A stretch of 62,183 nt of DNA from Nitratireductor sp. ZSWI3. GTDB lineage: Bacteria; Pseudomonadota; Alphaproteobacteria; Rhizobiales; Rhizobiaceae. Position 1 is the first letter of the stretch. Every line of letters starts with the position of its first letter. Under the pieces are notes generated by a model. That model saw only the letters and a program-made list of their open reading frames with translations. It searched no databases and had not been told where the DNA came from. The stretch is from positions 1 to 62,183 of the forward strand of contig NZ_JANKOF010000019.1 in assembly GCF_024655565.1 (NCBI RefSeq), read 5' to 3'. The translations under genes and the position numbers were made by a program. Positions 25,200 to 33,260 of the stretch are shown one piece after another.

Positions 25200-25325
25200 G
25201 GTTTCTGCCTCTTGTCGATCGTCCGTGTTTGACGCACAGCGCCTTTGTCGCGCCTCGCGTTGCGCGGACCACTCAATGCACTAAACTCGGCCGACAGGGA
25301 AGGAATTCCATTTCGGGAGGTCGTC

Positions 25326-26495
25326 ATGGATGCCAGCGTTTCGCAAGGCGCCGAACAGTTCGAGCTGAACGCCGATCAGCGCGCCATACAGGAAATGACG
25401 CAGAGTTTCGCCGCCGACCGGGTGGCGCCCCATGCGCTCGACTGGGATCGCGACAAATATTTCCCCGCCGACGTGGTGCGCGAGACCGGACCGCTCGGCT
25501 TCGGCGGCATCTACATCCGCGACGATGTGGGCGGCTCCGGCCTCGGCCGGCTCGACGCGGTGCTGATCTTCGAGGCGCTGGCCGCCGCCTGCCCCGGCTT
25601 CTCCTCCTTCATCTCGATCCACAACATGGCCGGCTGGATGATCGACACCTTCGGCAGCGAGGAACAGCGGCAGCGCTTCCTGCCCAAGCTGACCTCGATG
25701 GAATGGCTGGCGAGCTACTGCCTGACCGAGCCGGGTTCCGGCTCCGATGCGGCGGCGCTCAAGACGAAGGCGGTGAAGGCGGGCGGCGACTATGTGCTGA
25801 ACGGCACCAAGCAGTTCATCTCCGGCGCCGGCGACAACGATCTCTATGTGGTCATGGTGCGCACCGGCGAGGACGGACCGAAAGGCGTTTCCACCCTCGT
25901 CGTGCCGAAGGATGCGCCGGGGCTTTCCTTCGGGCCGGCCGAGCACAAGATGGGCTGGCACATGCAACCGACCCGCCAGGTGATCTTCGAGAACTGCAAG
26001 GTTCCGGCAGAGAACCTGCTCTCCCGCGAGGGAGCCGGGTTCGGCATCGCCATGGCGGGGCTCGACGGCGGCCGGCTCAACATCGCCGCCTGCTCCCTCG
26101 GCGGCGCGCAATCGGCGCTCGACAAGGCGCTCGCCTATACGGGCGAACGGCAGGCCTTCGGTCAGGCGATCAACCGTTTCCAGGCGCTGCAGTTCAAGCT
26201 CGCCGACATGGAAACCGCCGTCCAGGCCTCGCGGATGATGCTTTACACGGCTGCATCCAAGCTCGACGCCAAGGCAGCGGACGCCTCAAAATGGTCGGCC
26301 ATGGCCAAGCGCTTCGTCACCGACACCTGCTTCGATGTCGCCAACGACGCCCTGCAACTGCATGGCGGCTACGGCTATCTGCATGAATACGGCGTCGAGA
26401 AACTGGTGCGCGATCTGCGCGTGCACCAGATCCTCGAAGGGACCAACGAAATCATGCGTGTCATCATCGCCAGGCATCTGGTGGGAAAGGGATGA
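25326..26495 (+). CDS. Acyl-CoA dehydrogenase, probably isobutyryl-CoA dehydrogenase
   Basis: 389 residues, standard ACAD length. FAD-dependent oxidation of a short branched acyl-CoA. Motifs: 'YCLTEPGSGSDAAALKTKA', 'TKQFISGAGDNDLYVVMVRT', 'LHGGYGYLHEYGVEKLVRDL' and the catalytic Glu near residue 373 in 'LEGTNEIMR'. The following gene is mmsB, so the likely step is isobutyryl-CoA to methacrylyl-CoA in valine breakdown (inference from context). GGGAGG lies 5 bases before the ATG at 25326; the longer frame upstream has no support. Its stop codon lies in the left arm of a long inverted repeat. Confidence 0.9.
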   Translation: MDASVSQGAEQFELNADQRAIQEMTQSFAADRVAPHALDWDRDKYFPADVVRETGPLGFGGIYIRDDVGGSGLGRLDAVLIFEALAAACPGFSSFISIHNMAGWMIDTFGSEEQRQRFLPKLTSMEWLASYCLTEPGSGSDAAALKTKAVKAGGDYVLNGTKQFISGAGDNDLYVVMVRTGEDGPKGVSTLVVPKDAPGLSFGPAEHKMGWHMQPTRQVIFENCKVPAENLLSREGAGFGIAMAGLDGGRLNIAACSLGGAQSALDKALAYTGERQAFGQAINRFQALQFKLADMETAVQASRMMLYTAASKLDAKAADASKWSAMAKRFVTDTCFDVANDALQLHGGYGYLHEYGVEKLVRDLRVHQILEGTNEIMRVIIARHLVGKG

Positions 26496-26616
26496 AGAGC
26501 GAATAGGGAATAGCGAAGTAGCGAATAGGGATTAGGGTGATCTTGCTTCTGGGTTGTCGATGAGTTCTCCACTATTCGCTATTCCCTATTTCGCTATTCC
26601 CTATTCGCTTTTCATC
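26491..26616. repeat. Intercistronic long inverted repeat made of GAATAG-type words
   Basis: Left arm 26491-26519 and right arm 26588-26616 pair at 27 of 29 positions (GATGAAGAGCGAATAGGGAA against the inverted copy). Extra copies of 'AGCGAATAGGG' and 'CTATTCCCTATT' fill the loop. The left arm contains the TGA stop of the acyl-CoA dehydrogenase; the right arm ends 3 bases before the mmsB ribosome site GGAGG. Confidence 0.8.
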
Positions 26617-26634
26617 TTCCGGAGGACGCTTCAC

Positions 26635-27528
26635 ATGGCCACCATCGCATTCATCGGTCTCGGCAACATGGGCAATCCCATGGCCGCCAATCTGGTCAAG
26701 GCCGGGCACACGGTGAACGGTTTCGATCTCGTCACCGAAAATCTCGAAACCGCCGCGAAAAACGGCGTCACCGTCATGGCCAGCGCCCATGCGGCGGTGA
26801 ACAAGGCGGATGTCGTCGTCACCATGCTGCCCGCCGGCCGACATGTGCTCGCGGTCTACCGTGACATCGCGCCGAAGGCCGCAAAGGGAGCGCTGTTCAT
26901 CGATTCCTCGACCATCGACGTCGATTCGGCCAAGCAGGCCCATGCGATCGCCACCGAACACGGGCTGCTGTCGATCGACGCGCCGGTCTCCGGCGGCGTC
27001 GGCGGGGCGCAGGCCGGCACACTCACCTTCATGGCCGGCGGCTCGAAGGACGCCTTCGCCAAAGCCGAGCCGATCCTGGAACCGATGGCCGGCCGCATCG
27101 TCCATTGCGGCGAGGATGGAGCCGGACAGGCGGCGAAGATCTGCAACAACATGATCCTCGGCATCTCCATGATCGCGGTCGGCGAGGCCTTCGTCCTGGC
27201 CGAGAAACTCGGCCTCTCGCACCAGGCGCTGTTCGACGTCGCCTCCACCTCTTCCGGACAGTGCTGGTCGCTGACCAGCTACTGCCCGGTGCCGGGACCG
27301 GTGCCCGCCTCACCCGCCAATCGCGACTACAAGCCCGGCTTTGCCGCCGGCCTGATGCTGAAGGATCTGCGGCTGTCGCAGGAAGCGGCGCAAAGCGCCG
27401 GCGCGGCGACACCGCTCGGCGCCGAAGCCACGCAGCTCTACGCGTTGTTCAACGCGATGGGCCACGAGGGCACCGACTTTTCCGGCATCATCAACTTCCT
27501 GCGCGGGCAGACGGAGGCGAAAAAATAG
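26635..27528 (+). CDS. mmsB: 3-hydroxyisobutyrate dehydrogenase
   Basis: 297 residues, the usual length. It oxidises 3-hydroxyisobutyrate to methylmalonate semialdehyde with NAD+ in valine catabolism. Rossmann motif 'FIGLGNMGNPMAANLVKAG' at 4-22, substrate loop 'DAPVSGGVGGAQAGTLTFMA', and catalytic Lys (about 169) in 'GQAAKICNNMI'. The C-terminal helical domain ends 'DFSGIINFLRG'. The ATG at 26635 has GGAGG 8 bases upstream; the longer frame reads repeat DNA. Probably co-transcribed with the acyl-CoA dehydrogenase through the inverted repeat between them. Confidence 0.94.
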   Translation: MATIAFIGLGNMGNPMAANLVKAGHTVNGFDLVTENLETAAKNGVTVMASAHAAVNKADVVVTMLPAGRHVLAVYRDIAPKAAKGALFIDSSTIDVDSAKQAHAIATEHGLLSIDAPVSGGVGGAQAGTLTFMAGGSKDAFAKAEPILEPMAGRIVHCGEDGAGQAAKICNNMILGISMIAVGEAFVLAEKLGLSHQALFDVASTSSGQCWSLTSYCPVPGPVPASPANRDYKPGFAAGLMLKDLRLSQEAAQSAGAATPLGAEATQLYALFNAMGHEGTDFSGIINFLRGQTEAKK

Positions 27529-27909
27529 GACGCCGGCAAAAAATATTCGAATTTAAGCTTCGCGCTAACTTCCCGGTAACCATGAGCCGCTAAAAGTTGG
27601 GACGAGGCGGCGTTGAAGCCTCCCCGGCCCCGGATAAGGTCTCGCGTACCGGAGCGGGAAGCTTTCGCAGCGTATCAGTCCCGTGAAAGCCACTGTTTGC
27701 GTAACGTAAAACCGCGTCTCTTCCATCTCGAAGAAGCGCGGTTTTTCTTTGCCCGCATCGCGCTTGCCCGACATCGTCATCCGCCTCATCGGGCGCGCCT
27801 GAAGCGACGGCCGAATGTCGCATCTCTGGCGCAACGGGTCGCCAGGCCGGTCATGACCCGGCGCTTTTGACCGCATCATGTGGACGAGCGCAGCAGCCGG
27901 GAGACCATC
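27529..27909. other. 381-base gap with a candidate leader or small RNA
   Basis: No gene is supported here. From about 27595 the sequence has several short complementary pairs and ends in a clear intrinsic terminator (27708-27750), followed by 159 bases to the MttB-like gene. This could be a read-through terminator for mmsB, a small RNA, or an attenuator of the downstream gene. I could not match it to a riboswitch class. Confidence 0.5.
27708..27750 (+). terminator. Rho-independent terminator
   Basis: Stem AAACCGCG (27709-27716) with CGCGGTTT (27737-27744) and inner pairing CTTC/GAAG, followed by TTTTTCTTT. This is the best intrinsic terminator I see in the window. It is 180 bases after mmsB and upstream of the MttB-like gene. 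Confidence 0.8.
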
Positions 27910-29478
27910 ATGACGGACGACCTTGCCACCGCGGAACAGCTTCCCGGCCGATCGCGGCGCGGCGGCCGCGCGGGAAAGCGCAGCGGCGGCTCCACCTTCG
28001 AGCAGCCGCCCTTCCGCCGCCTCGTCAACCCGTATGAGCCGACCAGGATCGTCTCCGACGACGAATTGGAAGCGATCCACCTCGCCTCGCTCACCGTCCT
28101 GCGCGACATCGGCCTGGAGGTGCTGCACGACGAGGCGCGCGCCATCATGAAGGCCAACGGGGCGGATGTGCGCGAGGACACGCACCGCGTCCATTTCGAT
28201 CCCGACCTGGTGCTCGAACTGATCGCCCATTGCCCGAGCGAATACGAGGTGCACGCCCGCAACCCCGCGCACAATCTGCGCATGGGCGGCCGCAACCTCC
28301 TCATCGCGCAGATGGCCTCGGCGCCCAACTGCTCGGACACGGACCGCGGCCGGCGGCCGGGCAACCGCGAGGATTTCCGCAACTTCATAAAGCTCTCGCA
28401 GATGCACAACATCGTGCAATGCCAGGGCGGCTATCCGGTGGAGCCGGTCGACATCCACCCCTCGATCCGCCACCTCGAATGCCTGCGCGACATCGTCACG
28501 CTGACCGACAAGGCCTTCCACATCTATTCGCTCGGCAGGGAGCGCAATCTCGACGGCCTGGAGATCGCCCGCATCGTGCGCGGCGTCAGCCACGAGGACT
28601 TCGTCAACGAGGTGTCCTGCTTCACCATCATCAACACCAATTCGCCGCTGAAGCTCGACATCCCGATGATGGAGGGCATCATCCAGATGGCGCGCCACGG
28701 CCAGGCCGTCATCGTCACGCCCTTCACGCTGGCCGGTGCCATGGCCCCGGTCACCATCGCCGGCGCCGTCGTGCAGCAGAACGCCGAGGCGCTGGCGGCG
28801 ATCGCCTTCGCGCAGATGGTCCGCAAGGGCGCCCCGGTCGGCTATGGCGGCTTCACCTCGAATGTCGACATGCGTTCCGGCGCGCCCGCCTTCGGCACGC
28901 CCGAATACATGAAAGCGCAGCTTCTGGGCGGACAGCTCGCCCGCCGCTACCGCATCCCCTACCGCAGCTCCAACACCTGCGCTGCCAACACGGTGGACGC
29001 GCAGGCCGCCTATGAAAGCGTCTTCTCGCTGTGGGGCTGCATCCAGGGCGGGGCCAACATGATGAAGCATGGCGCCGGCTGGCTCGAGGGCGGCCTGTGC
29101 TGCTCCTACGAGAAGATGATGCTCGACATCGATCTCCTGCAGATGATGGCCGAATTCCTCGAGCCGCTCGATCTGTCCGAGGAGGCGCTCGGCGTGGAGG
29201 CGATCCGCGAGGTGGGACCGGGCGGGCACTTCTTCGGCTCGCCGCACACCCAGGCCCGCTACAAGACCGCCTTCTATTCGCCGATCATCTCCGACTGGCG
29301 CAATTACGAGACCTGGGCGCTGGCCGGCTCGCCGACCGCCATCGACCGCGCCAACCGGCTCTGGAAGGAACGGCTCGCCCTCTACGAGCCGCCGCCCATG
29401 GACGCGGCGATCCGCGACGAACTCGACGCCTTCGTCGAACGCCGCATCCGCGAAGGCGGCGCACCGACGGATTTTTGA
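27910..29478 (+). CDS. MttB-family (trimethylamine/betaine-type) methyltransferase without pyrrolysine
   Basis: 522 residues of the trimethylamine methyltransferase superfamily (COG5598). Recognisable are the N-terminal 'LHDEARAIMKANGADV' segment and the barrel core 'YGGFTSNVDMRSGAPAFGTP', with 'YRSSNTCAANTVDAQAAYES' further on. The frame has no in-frame TAG, so it belongs to the non-pyrrolysine branch, some members of which demethylate glycine betaine or other quaternary amines onto a corrinoid protein. No corrinoid protein gene is nearby. The next gene is a dimethylglycine dehydrogenase-like flavoprotein, which supports a betaine-related role. The ATG at 27910 has GGGAGA upstream. Confidence 0.88.
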   Translation: MTDDLATAEQLPGRSRRGGRAGKRSGGSTFEQPPFRRLVNPYEPTRIVSDDELEAIHLASLTVLRDIGLEVLHDEARAIMKANGADVREDTHRVHFDPDLVLELIAHCPSEYEVHARNPAHNLRMGGRNLLIAQMASAPNCSDTDRGRRPGNREDFRNFIKLSQMHNIVQCQGGYPVEPVDIHPSIRHLECLRDIVTLTDKAFHIYSLGRERNLDGLEIARIVRGVSHEDFVNEVSCFTIINTNSPLKLDIPMMEGIIQMARHGQAVIVTPFTLAGAMAPVTIAGAVVQQNAEALAAIAFAQMVRKGAPVGYGGFTSNVDMRSGAPAFGTPEYMKAQLLGGQLARRYRIPYRSSNTCAANTVDAQAAYESVFSLWGCIQGGANMMKHGAGWLEGGLCCSYEKMMLDIDLLQMMAEFLEPLDLSEEALGVEAIREVGPGGHFFGSPHTQARYKTAFYSPIISDWRNYETWALAGSPTAIDRANRLWKERLALYEPPPMDAAIRDELDAFVERRIREGGAPTDF

Positions 29479-29620
29479 GATGCCGGCGCCTGTCCTCGCC
29501 CCTCACCCTTACCCTCTCCCCGCAAGCGGGGAGAGGGAGGGGTCAGCGTCGCCACCTCGCCCTTCTCCCCGCCTGCGGGGAGAAGGTGCCGGCAGGCGGA
29601 TGAGGGGTCGCGCCGGCATC
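29479..29620. repeat. Nested palindromic element bounded by 11-bp inverted ends
   Basis: Outer ends GATGCCGGCGC (29479-29489) and GCGCCGGCATC (29610-29620) are perfect inverse copies. Inside are CCCCTCA/TGAGGGG (29499/29601) and two strong hairpins, CCCTCTCCCCGC/GCGGGGAGAGGG (29512-29537) and CCTTCTCCCCGC/GCGGGGAGAAGG (29561-29586). It starts directly after the TGA of the MttB-like gene. The inner part looks like a common Rhizobiales intergenic repeat. Confidence 0.8.
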
Positions 29621-29658
29621 GGACGTAAGCACGCACCCTAATTGACAGGCAGAACCTC

Positions 29659-32232
29659 ATGAAATCTCATGCAAAAGCAGTGGTCATCGGTGGCGGCGTC
29701 GTCGGCTGCTCGGTGCTCTATCACCTGGCGCGCGCCGGCTGGAGCGACGTCATGCTGATCGAGCGCTCCGAGCTCACCTCCGGCTCTTCCTGGCATGCCG
29801 CCGGCGGCTTCCACACGCTCAACGGCGATCCGAACGTCGCCAAGCTGCAGGCCTATACGGTGCAGCTCTATCGCGAGATCGAGGAGCTTTCCGAGCAATC
29901 CTGCGGGTTGCACCTGACCGGCGGCGTGATGCTCGCCGACAGCCCCGAGCGCATGGACTTCCTGCGCCTCGCCCACGCCAAGGGGCGTTATCTCGGCATG
30001 GAGACGGAGCTCATCACGCCATCGGAGGCGAAGGCGATGTTCCCGCTGATGGATGAGCGCCACTTCGTCGGCGCCATGTGGGATCCCGTGGAAGGCCATC
30101 TGGACCCGTCGGGCACCACCCACGCCTATGCCAAGGCGGCGCGCAAGCTCGGCGCCGAGATCGTCCTCAGGAACAGAGTCACGGAACTCACGCAAGCCAT
30201 TGACGGGACATGGAACGTGGTCACCGAGCAAGGCACGGTGAAGGCCGAGCACGTGATCAATTGCGGCGGCCTGTGGGCCCGCGAGGTGGGCCGCATGGTC
30301 GGCCTCGAACTGCCGCTGCTCGCCATGGAGCACATGTATCTGCTCACCGAGCCGATGGCGGAGGTGGAGGAGTTCAACCGCGCCACCGGCCGCGAGATGA
30401 TCGGCGTGATCGACTTCAAGGGCGAGATCTACACCCGCCAGGAGCGCAACGGCATCCTGCTCGGCACCTATGAGAAGGCGGCCAGGCCCTGGTCGGAGCG
30501 AGAGACCCCCTGGGATTTCGGCCACGAGCTTCTGGAGCCGGACATCGACCGCATCGCTCCGTCGCTGGAGGTGGGCTTCCGCCATTTCCCGGCGCTGCAG
30601 AACGCCGGCATCAAGCAGGTCATCAACGGCCCCTTCACCTTCGCGCCGGACGGCAACCCGCTGGTCGGCCCGGTGCAGGGCCTCACCAATTTCTGGGTCG
30701 CCTGCGCGGTGATGGCCGGCTTCAGCCAGGGCGGCGGCGTCGGCCTGGCGCTCGCCAACTGGATGGTCGAGGGCGATCCCGGCTTCGACGTGTGGGGCAT
30801 GGACGTGGCGCGCTTCGGCGAATGGGCGAGCCTGCGCTACACCAACGCCAAGGTGCGCGAGAACTATTCGCGCCGCTTCTCGATCCGCTTCCCCAACGAG
30901 GAGCTGCCGGCCGCCCGGCCCGCCCAGACGACGCCGCTCTACGACATCATGACCCGCGACAACAACGCGGTGATGGGCGACAGCTGGGGCCTTGAGACGC
31001 CGCTCTGGTTCGCGCCGAAAGGCACGGAGGCCAGGGACATCGTCTCCTTCCACCGCTCCAACGATTTCGAGCATGTGGGCAACGAGGTGCGCGCCGTGCG
31101 CGAGCGCGTCGGCGTCACCGAGATCGCCAACTTCGCCAAATACGAGATCTGCGGCCCCGGCGCCGGAGCCTATCTCGACCGGCTGATGACCAACCGCATG
31201 CCGAAGCCCGGCCGCATCGTGCTGTCGCCGATGCTCAACGAGTTCGGCAAGCTGATCGGCGACTTCACAATCGCCAACCGGGGCCCCGCGGCTGGCGGCG
31301 AGCGCTTCATGATCTGGGGATCCTCGGCCGCGCAGATCTACCACATGCGCTGGTTCGAAAGGCACCTGCCGCCCGACGGCTCGGTGCGCATCCACCGCTT
31401 CGACCAGACCCTGGTCGGCCTGTCGATCGCCGGCCCGCAATCCCGCGCCGTGCTCGAAAAGCTGGTCGACACCGACGTGTCGAAGGATGCCTTCCGCTTC
31501 ATGGATTTCCGCGAGATGGCCGTCGCCGGCGCGCCCTGCATGGTCAACCGCCTCACCTATACCGGCGATCTCGGCTACGAGATATGGATGCCGCCGGCCT
31601 ATCAGCGCCGCGTCTATGAGGCGATCAAGGAGGCGGGCGGCGCATTCGGCATCGCCGATTTCGGCATGCGGGCGCTGCTGTCCATGCGGCTGGAGAAGAA
31701 CTTTCCCACCTGGTTCCGCGAGTTGAGGCCGATCTACGGCCCCTTCGAGGGTGCCATGGAGCGCTTCGTCCGGCTCGACAAGAACGATTTCATCGGCCGC
31801 GAGGCAGCCGCCAGGGAAGAGGCTGAAGGGCCGAAGCTGCGCCGCGTCTCCTTCCTGGTCGAGGCCGAGGGCGCCGACGTGATGGGCGACGAACCCATCT
31901 GGGCGCGGGTTGGAGACAAGGATTTCGGGACGGTCGAGAAGCCGCACGGCTTCGGCGCGCCGCGCTTCGAGGCGAGCGGAAAGGCGGTCAACGGCAGCAG
32001 CGGCGCCGTCAAGGGCATCGCCGACGGCGACTGGCGCGTGGTCGGCTGGATCACCTCCGGCGGCTATGCGCATCACGTCGGCCGGTCCATGGCGCAGGGC
32101 TACGTGCCGGCCGGGCTCGCTACGGACGAACGCGACGGCCTGTTCGAGATCGAGATCCTGGGCCAGCGCCGCCCTGCCCGCATCAACCTCCTGCCCCCGT
32201 TCGACCCCGAAGGCGAGCGGATGCGCGGATAG
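29659..32232 (+). CDS. Dimethylglycine/sarcosine dehydrogenase-like FAD and folate enzyme
   Basis: 857 residues. An N-terminal DAO domain has the dinucleotide motif 'VVIGGGVVGCSVLYHLARAG' (8-27) and His46 in 'SSWHAAGG', the position of the covalent FAD link in DMGDH. A middle FAO_M region follows, then GCV_T and GCV_T_C domains (about 430-855) that bind tetrahydrofolate. Family reaction: oxidative demethylation of dimethylglycine or sarcosine, with the C1 unit passed to folate. It follows the MttB-like gene on the same strand across a repeat element, so the pair may act in sequence on betaine-type compounds. Substrate not proven. Confidence 0.92.
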   Translation: MKSHAKAVVIGGGVVGCSVLYHLARAGWSDVMLIERSELTSGSSWHAAGGFHTLNGDPNVAKLQAYTVQLYREIEELSEQSCGLHLTGGVMLADSPERMDFLRLAHAKGRYLGMETELITPSEAKAMFPLMDERHFVGAMWDPVEGHLDPSGTTHAYAKAARKLGAEIVLRNRVTELTQAIDGTWNVVTEQGTVKAEHVINCGGLWAREVGRMVGLELPLLAMEHMYLLTEPMAEVEEFNRATGREMIGVIDFKGEIYTRQERNGILLGTYEKAARPWSERETPWDFGHELLEPDIDRIAPSLEVGFRHFPALQNAGIKQVINGPFTFAPDGNPLVGPVQGLTNFWVACAVMAGFSQGGGVGLALANWMVEGDPGFDVWGMDVARFGEWASLRYTNAKVRENYSRRFSIRFPNEELPAARPAQTTPLYDIMTRDNNAVMGDSWGLETPLWFAPKGTEARDIVSFHRSNDFEHVGNEVRAVRERVGVTEIANFAKYEICGPGAGAYLDRLMTNRMPKPGRIVLSPMLNEFGKLIGDFTIANRGPAAGGERFMIWGSSAAQIYHMRWFERHLPPDGSVRIHRFDQTLVGLSIAGPQSRAVLEKLVDTDVSKDAFRFMDFREMAVAGAPCMVNRLTYTGDLGYEIWMPPAYQRRVYEAIKEAGGAFGIADFGMRALLSMRLEKNFPTWFRELRPIYGPFEGAMERFVRLDKNDFIGREAAAREEAEGPKLRRVSFLVEAEGADVMGDEPIWARVGDKDFGTVEKPHGFGAPRFEASGKAVNGSSGAVKGIADGDWRVVGWITSGGYAHHVGRSMAQGYVPAGLATDERDGLFEIEILGQRRPARINLLPPFDPEGERMRG

Positions 32233-32291
32233 GGGGACCGACCACGCTCACCGCTCAGCCATCGTGCGCGATGCCCGGTTGCACCGATGCC

Positions 32292-32454
32292 GTGCGTGGT
32301 TCGACAAGCTCACCATGAGGGAGGTAGCGCTTGGCGGGAAGCCTTTTCCGGGACGTCGCGGATCGGTTCTGCAGCCGCTATCTCCCTCATGGTGAGCTTG
32401 TCGAACCACGCACAACGCCAATGCCACAAGACCAGGCATGACCAAAATCGTTAT
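32292..32454. repeat. Long stem-loop repeat, copy 2 (near-perfect)
   Basis: Arms 32292-32329 and 32376-32413 pair over 38 bases with one mismatch, around a 46-base loop. The core word is GGTTCGACAAGCTCACCATG. The tail 32414-32454 matches the tail of the diverged copy at 21700-21849. It lies between convergent genes and may end transcription from both sides. Confidence 0.85.
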
Positions 32455-32485
32455 CGTTCGAGCGGTTCAACCTACATGGGTGAAG

Positions 32486-33217
32486 TCAAGCGCCGTCCGC
32501 GACGACGCCCAGCACCGCGCGCAGCGCTTCAAGCGTTGCGGGATCGGTGCTGCGGCTGGTGATGTAGGGCAACCCCGGCCGCCGTGCCGTCCATCCCACA
32601 ACACACAGAGCCGATGCCGCCGGCTCGTGTTCCCGGGCCAGCACCCAGCTGCGGCAATCGACGGCGCAAACATCCGCCCGCCCTTCGGCAACCGCGACGA
32701 TCGATGCCCGGTGCGCTCCCGTCGCGAGGCGGGCGGCAAAGATCGCCAGGCTTTCGCCGGCCGCGTTGAGGTCGCGCGAGATGCCGAACAGGCCCGACAT
32801 GGAGTTCATGTCGTTATAGGCGAAGCGCACCCCGCGCAGTCGGCCGAGCGGCAGACGGGCGGCCCCATCCTGCGGCGCCGGCACGCCTTCGCCGTCGCGC
32901 ATCAGGATGACGCTCGAATAGAGCGGCCCCTCGCCGCCTTCGAAATCCGAATAATCGGGCTGACCGATCACCTGGACGTGCTCCTGCAGCCCCGCCTCCA
33001 TCGGCCCCCAGCAGGTCTGCCCGAGAAGCAGGCGCGGGTCGCGCCACAGGGCCTGCAGATCGTCGGAGCGCGTCAGGTCCTCGGGCACGCCGATGCCCCT
33101 GCCGCTGAGCGCATCGCGCCATTGATGCCATTGCGCATCCGTGGCCGCGCGACATTCGGGCCAATCATACATCGGCAGGGTCGCAAGACCGGGCGCAGCG
33201 GCGGAAAAGGTTCTCAT
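32486..33217 (-). CDS. PhnD-like substrate-binding protein without signal peptide
   Basis: 243 residues resembling the phosphonate/phosphite-binding PhnD domain: 'LLLGQTCWGPMEAGLQEHVQ', 'VRFAYNDMNSMSGLF' and 'GAHRASIVAVAEGRADVCAV', the last being the typical PhnD hinge. From the ATG at 33217 there is no export signal, and no permease or ATPase gene is adjacent. It may be a cytoplasmic sensor-type relative or depend on a distant transporter. A longer start at 33325 would overlap the desaturase end and also lacks a signal. Confidence 0.78.
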   Translation of the reverse strand: MRTFSAAAPGLATLPMYDWPECRAATDAQWHQWRDALSGRGIGVPEDLTRSDDLQALWRDPRLLLGQTCWGPMEAGLQEHVQVIGQPDYSDFEGGEGPLYSSVILMRDGEGVPAPQDGAARLPLGRLRGVRFAYNDMNSMSGLFGISRDLNAAGESLAIFAARLATGAHRASIVAVAEGRADVCAVDCRSWVLAREHEPAASALCVVGWTARRPGLPYITSRSTDPATLEALRAVLGVVADGA

Positions 33218-33260
33218 GCAGATAGTGTCGGCGGAGGGGGGTGTGTTGGCAAGAAAAAGC

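Noticed and set aside
26554-26634. N-terminal extension of mmsB starting in the inverted repeat
   Set aside because: The extra residues come from the GAATAG-type repeat, and a strong GGAGG precedes the ATG at 26635.
27555-27600. Possible SAM-II-like riboswitch before the MttB-like gene (CGCGC and GCTAAAAG words)
   Set aside because: The required pseudoknot pairing cannot be built from the bases present, and the position is before an intrinsic terminator far from the gene start.
29512-29586. CRISPR-like pair of GC-rich hairpins
   Set aside because: Only two non-identical units, no regular spacers and no cas genes; they are intergenic palindromes.
29638-32076. An 812-codon open frame opposite the DMGDH-like gene
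   Set aside because: Antisense shadow: the plus strand shows full DAO and GCV_T motifs, and the minus-strand translation has none.
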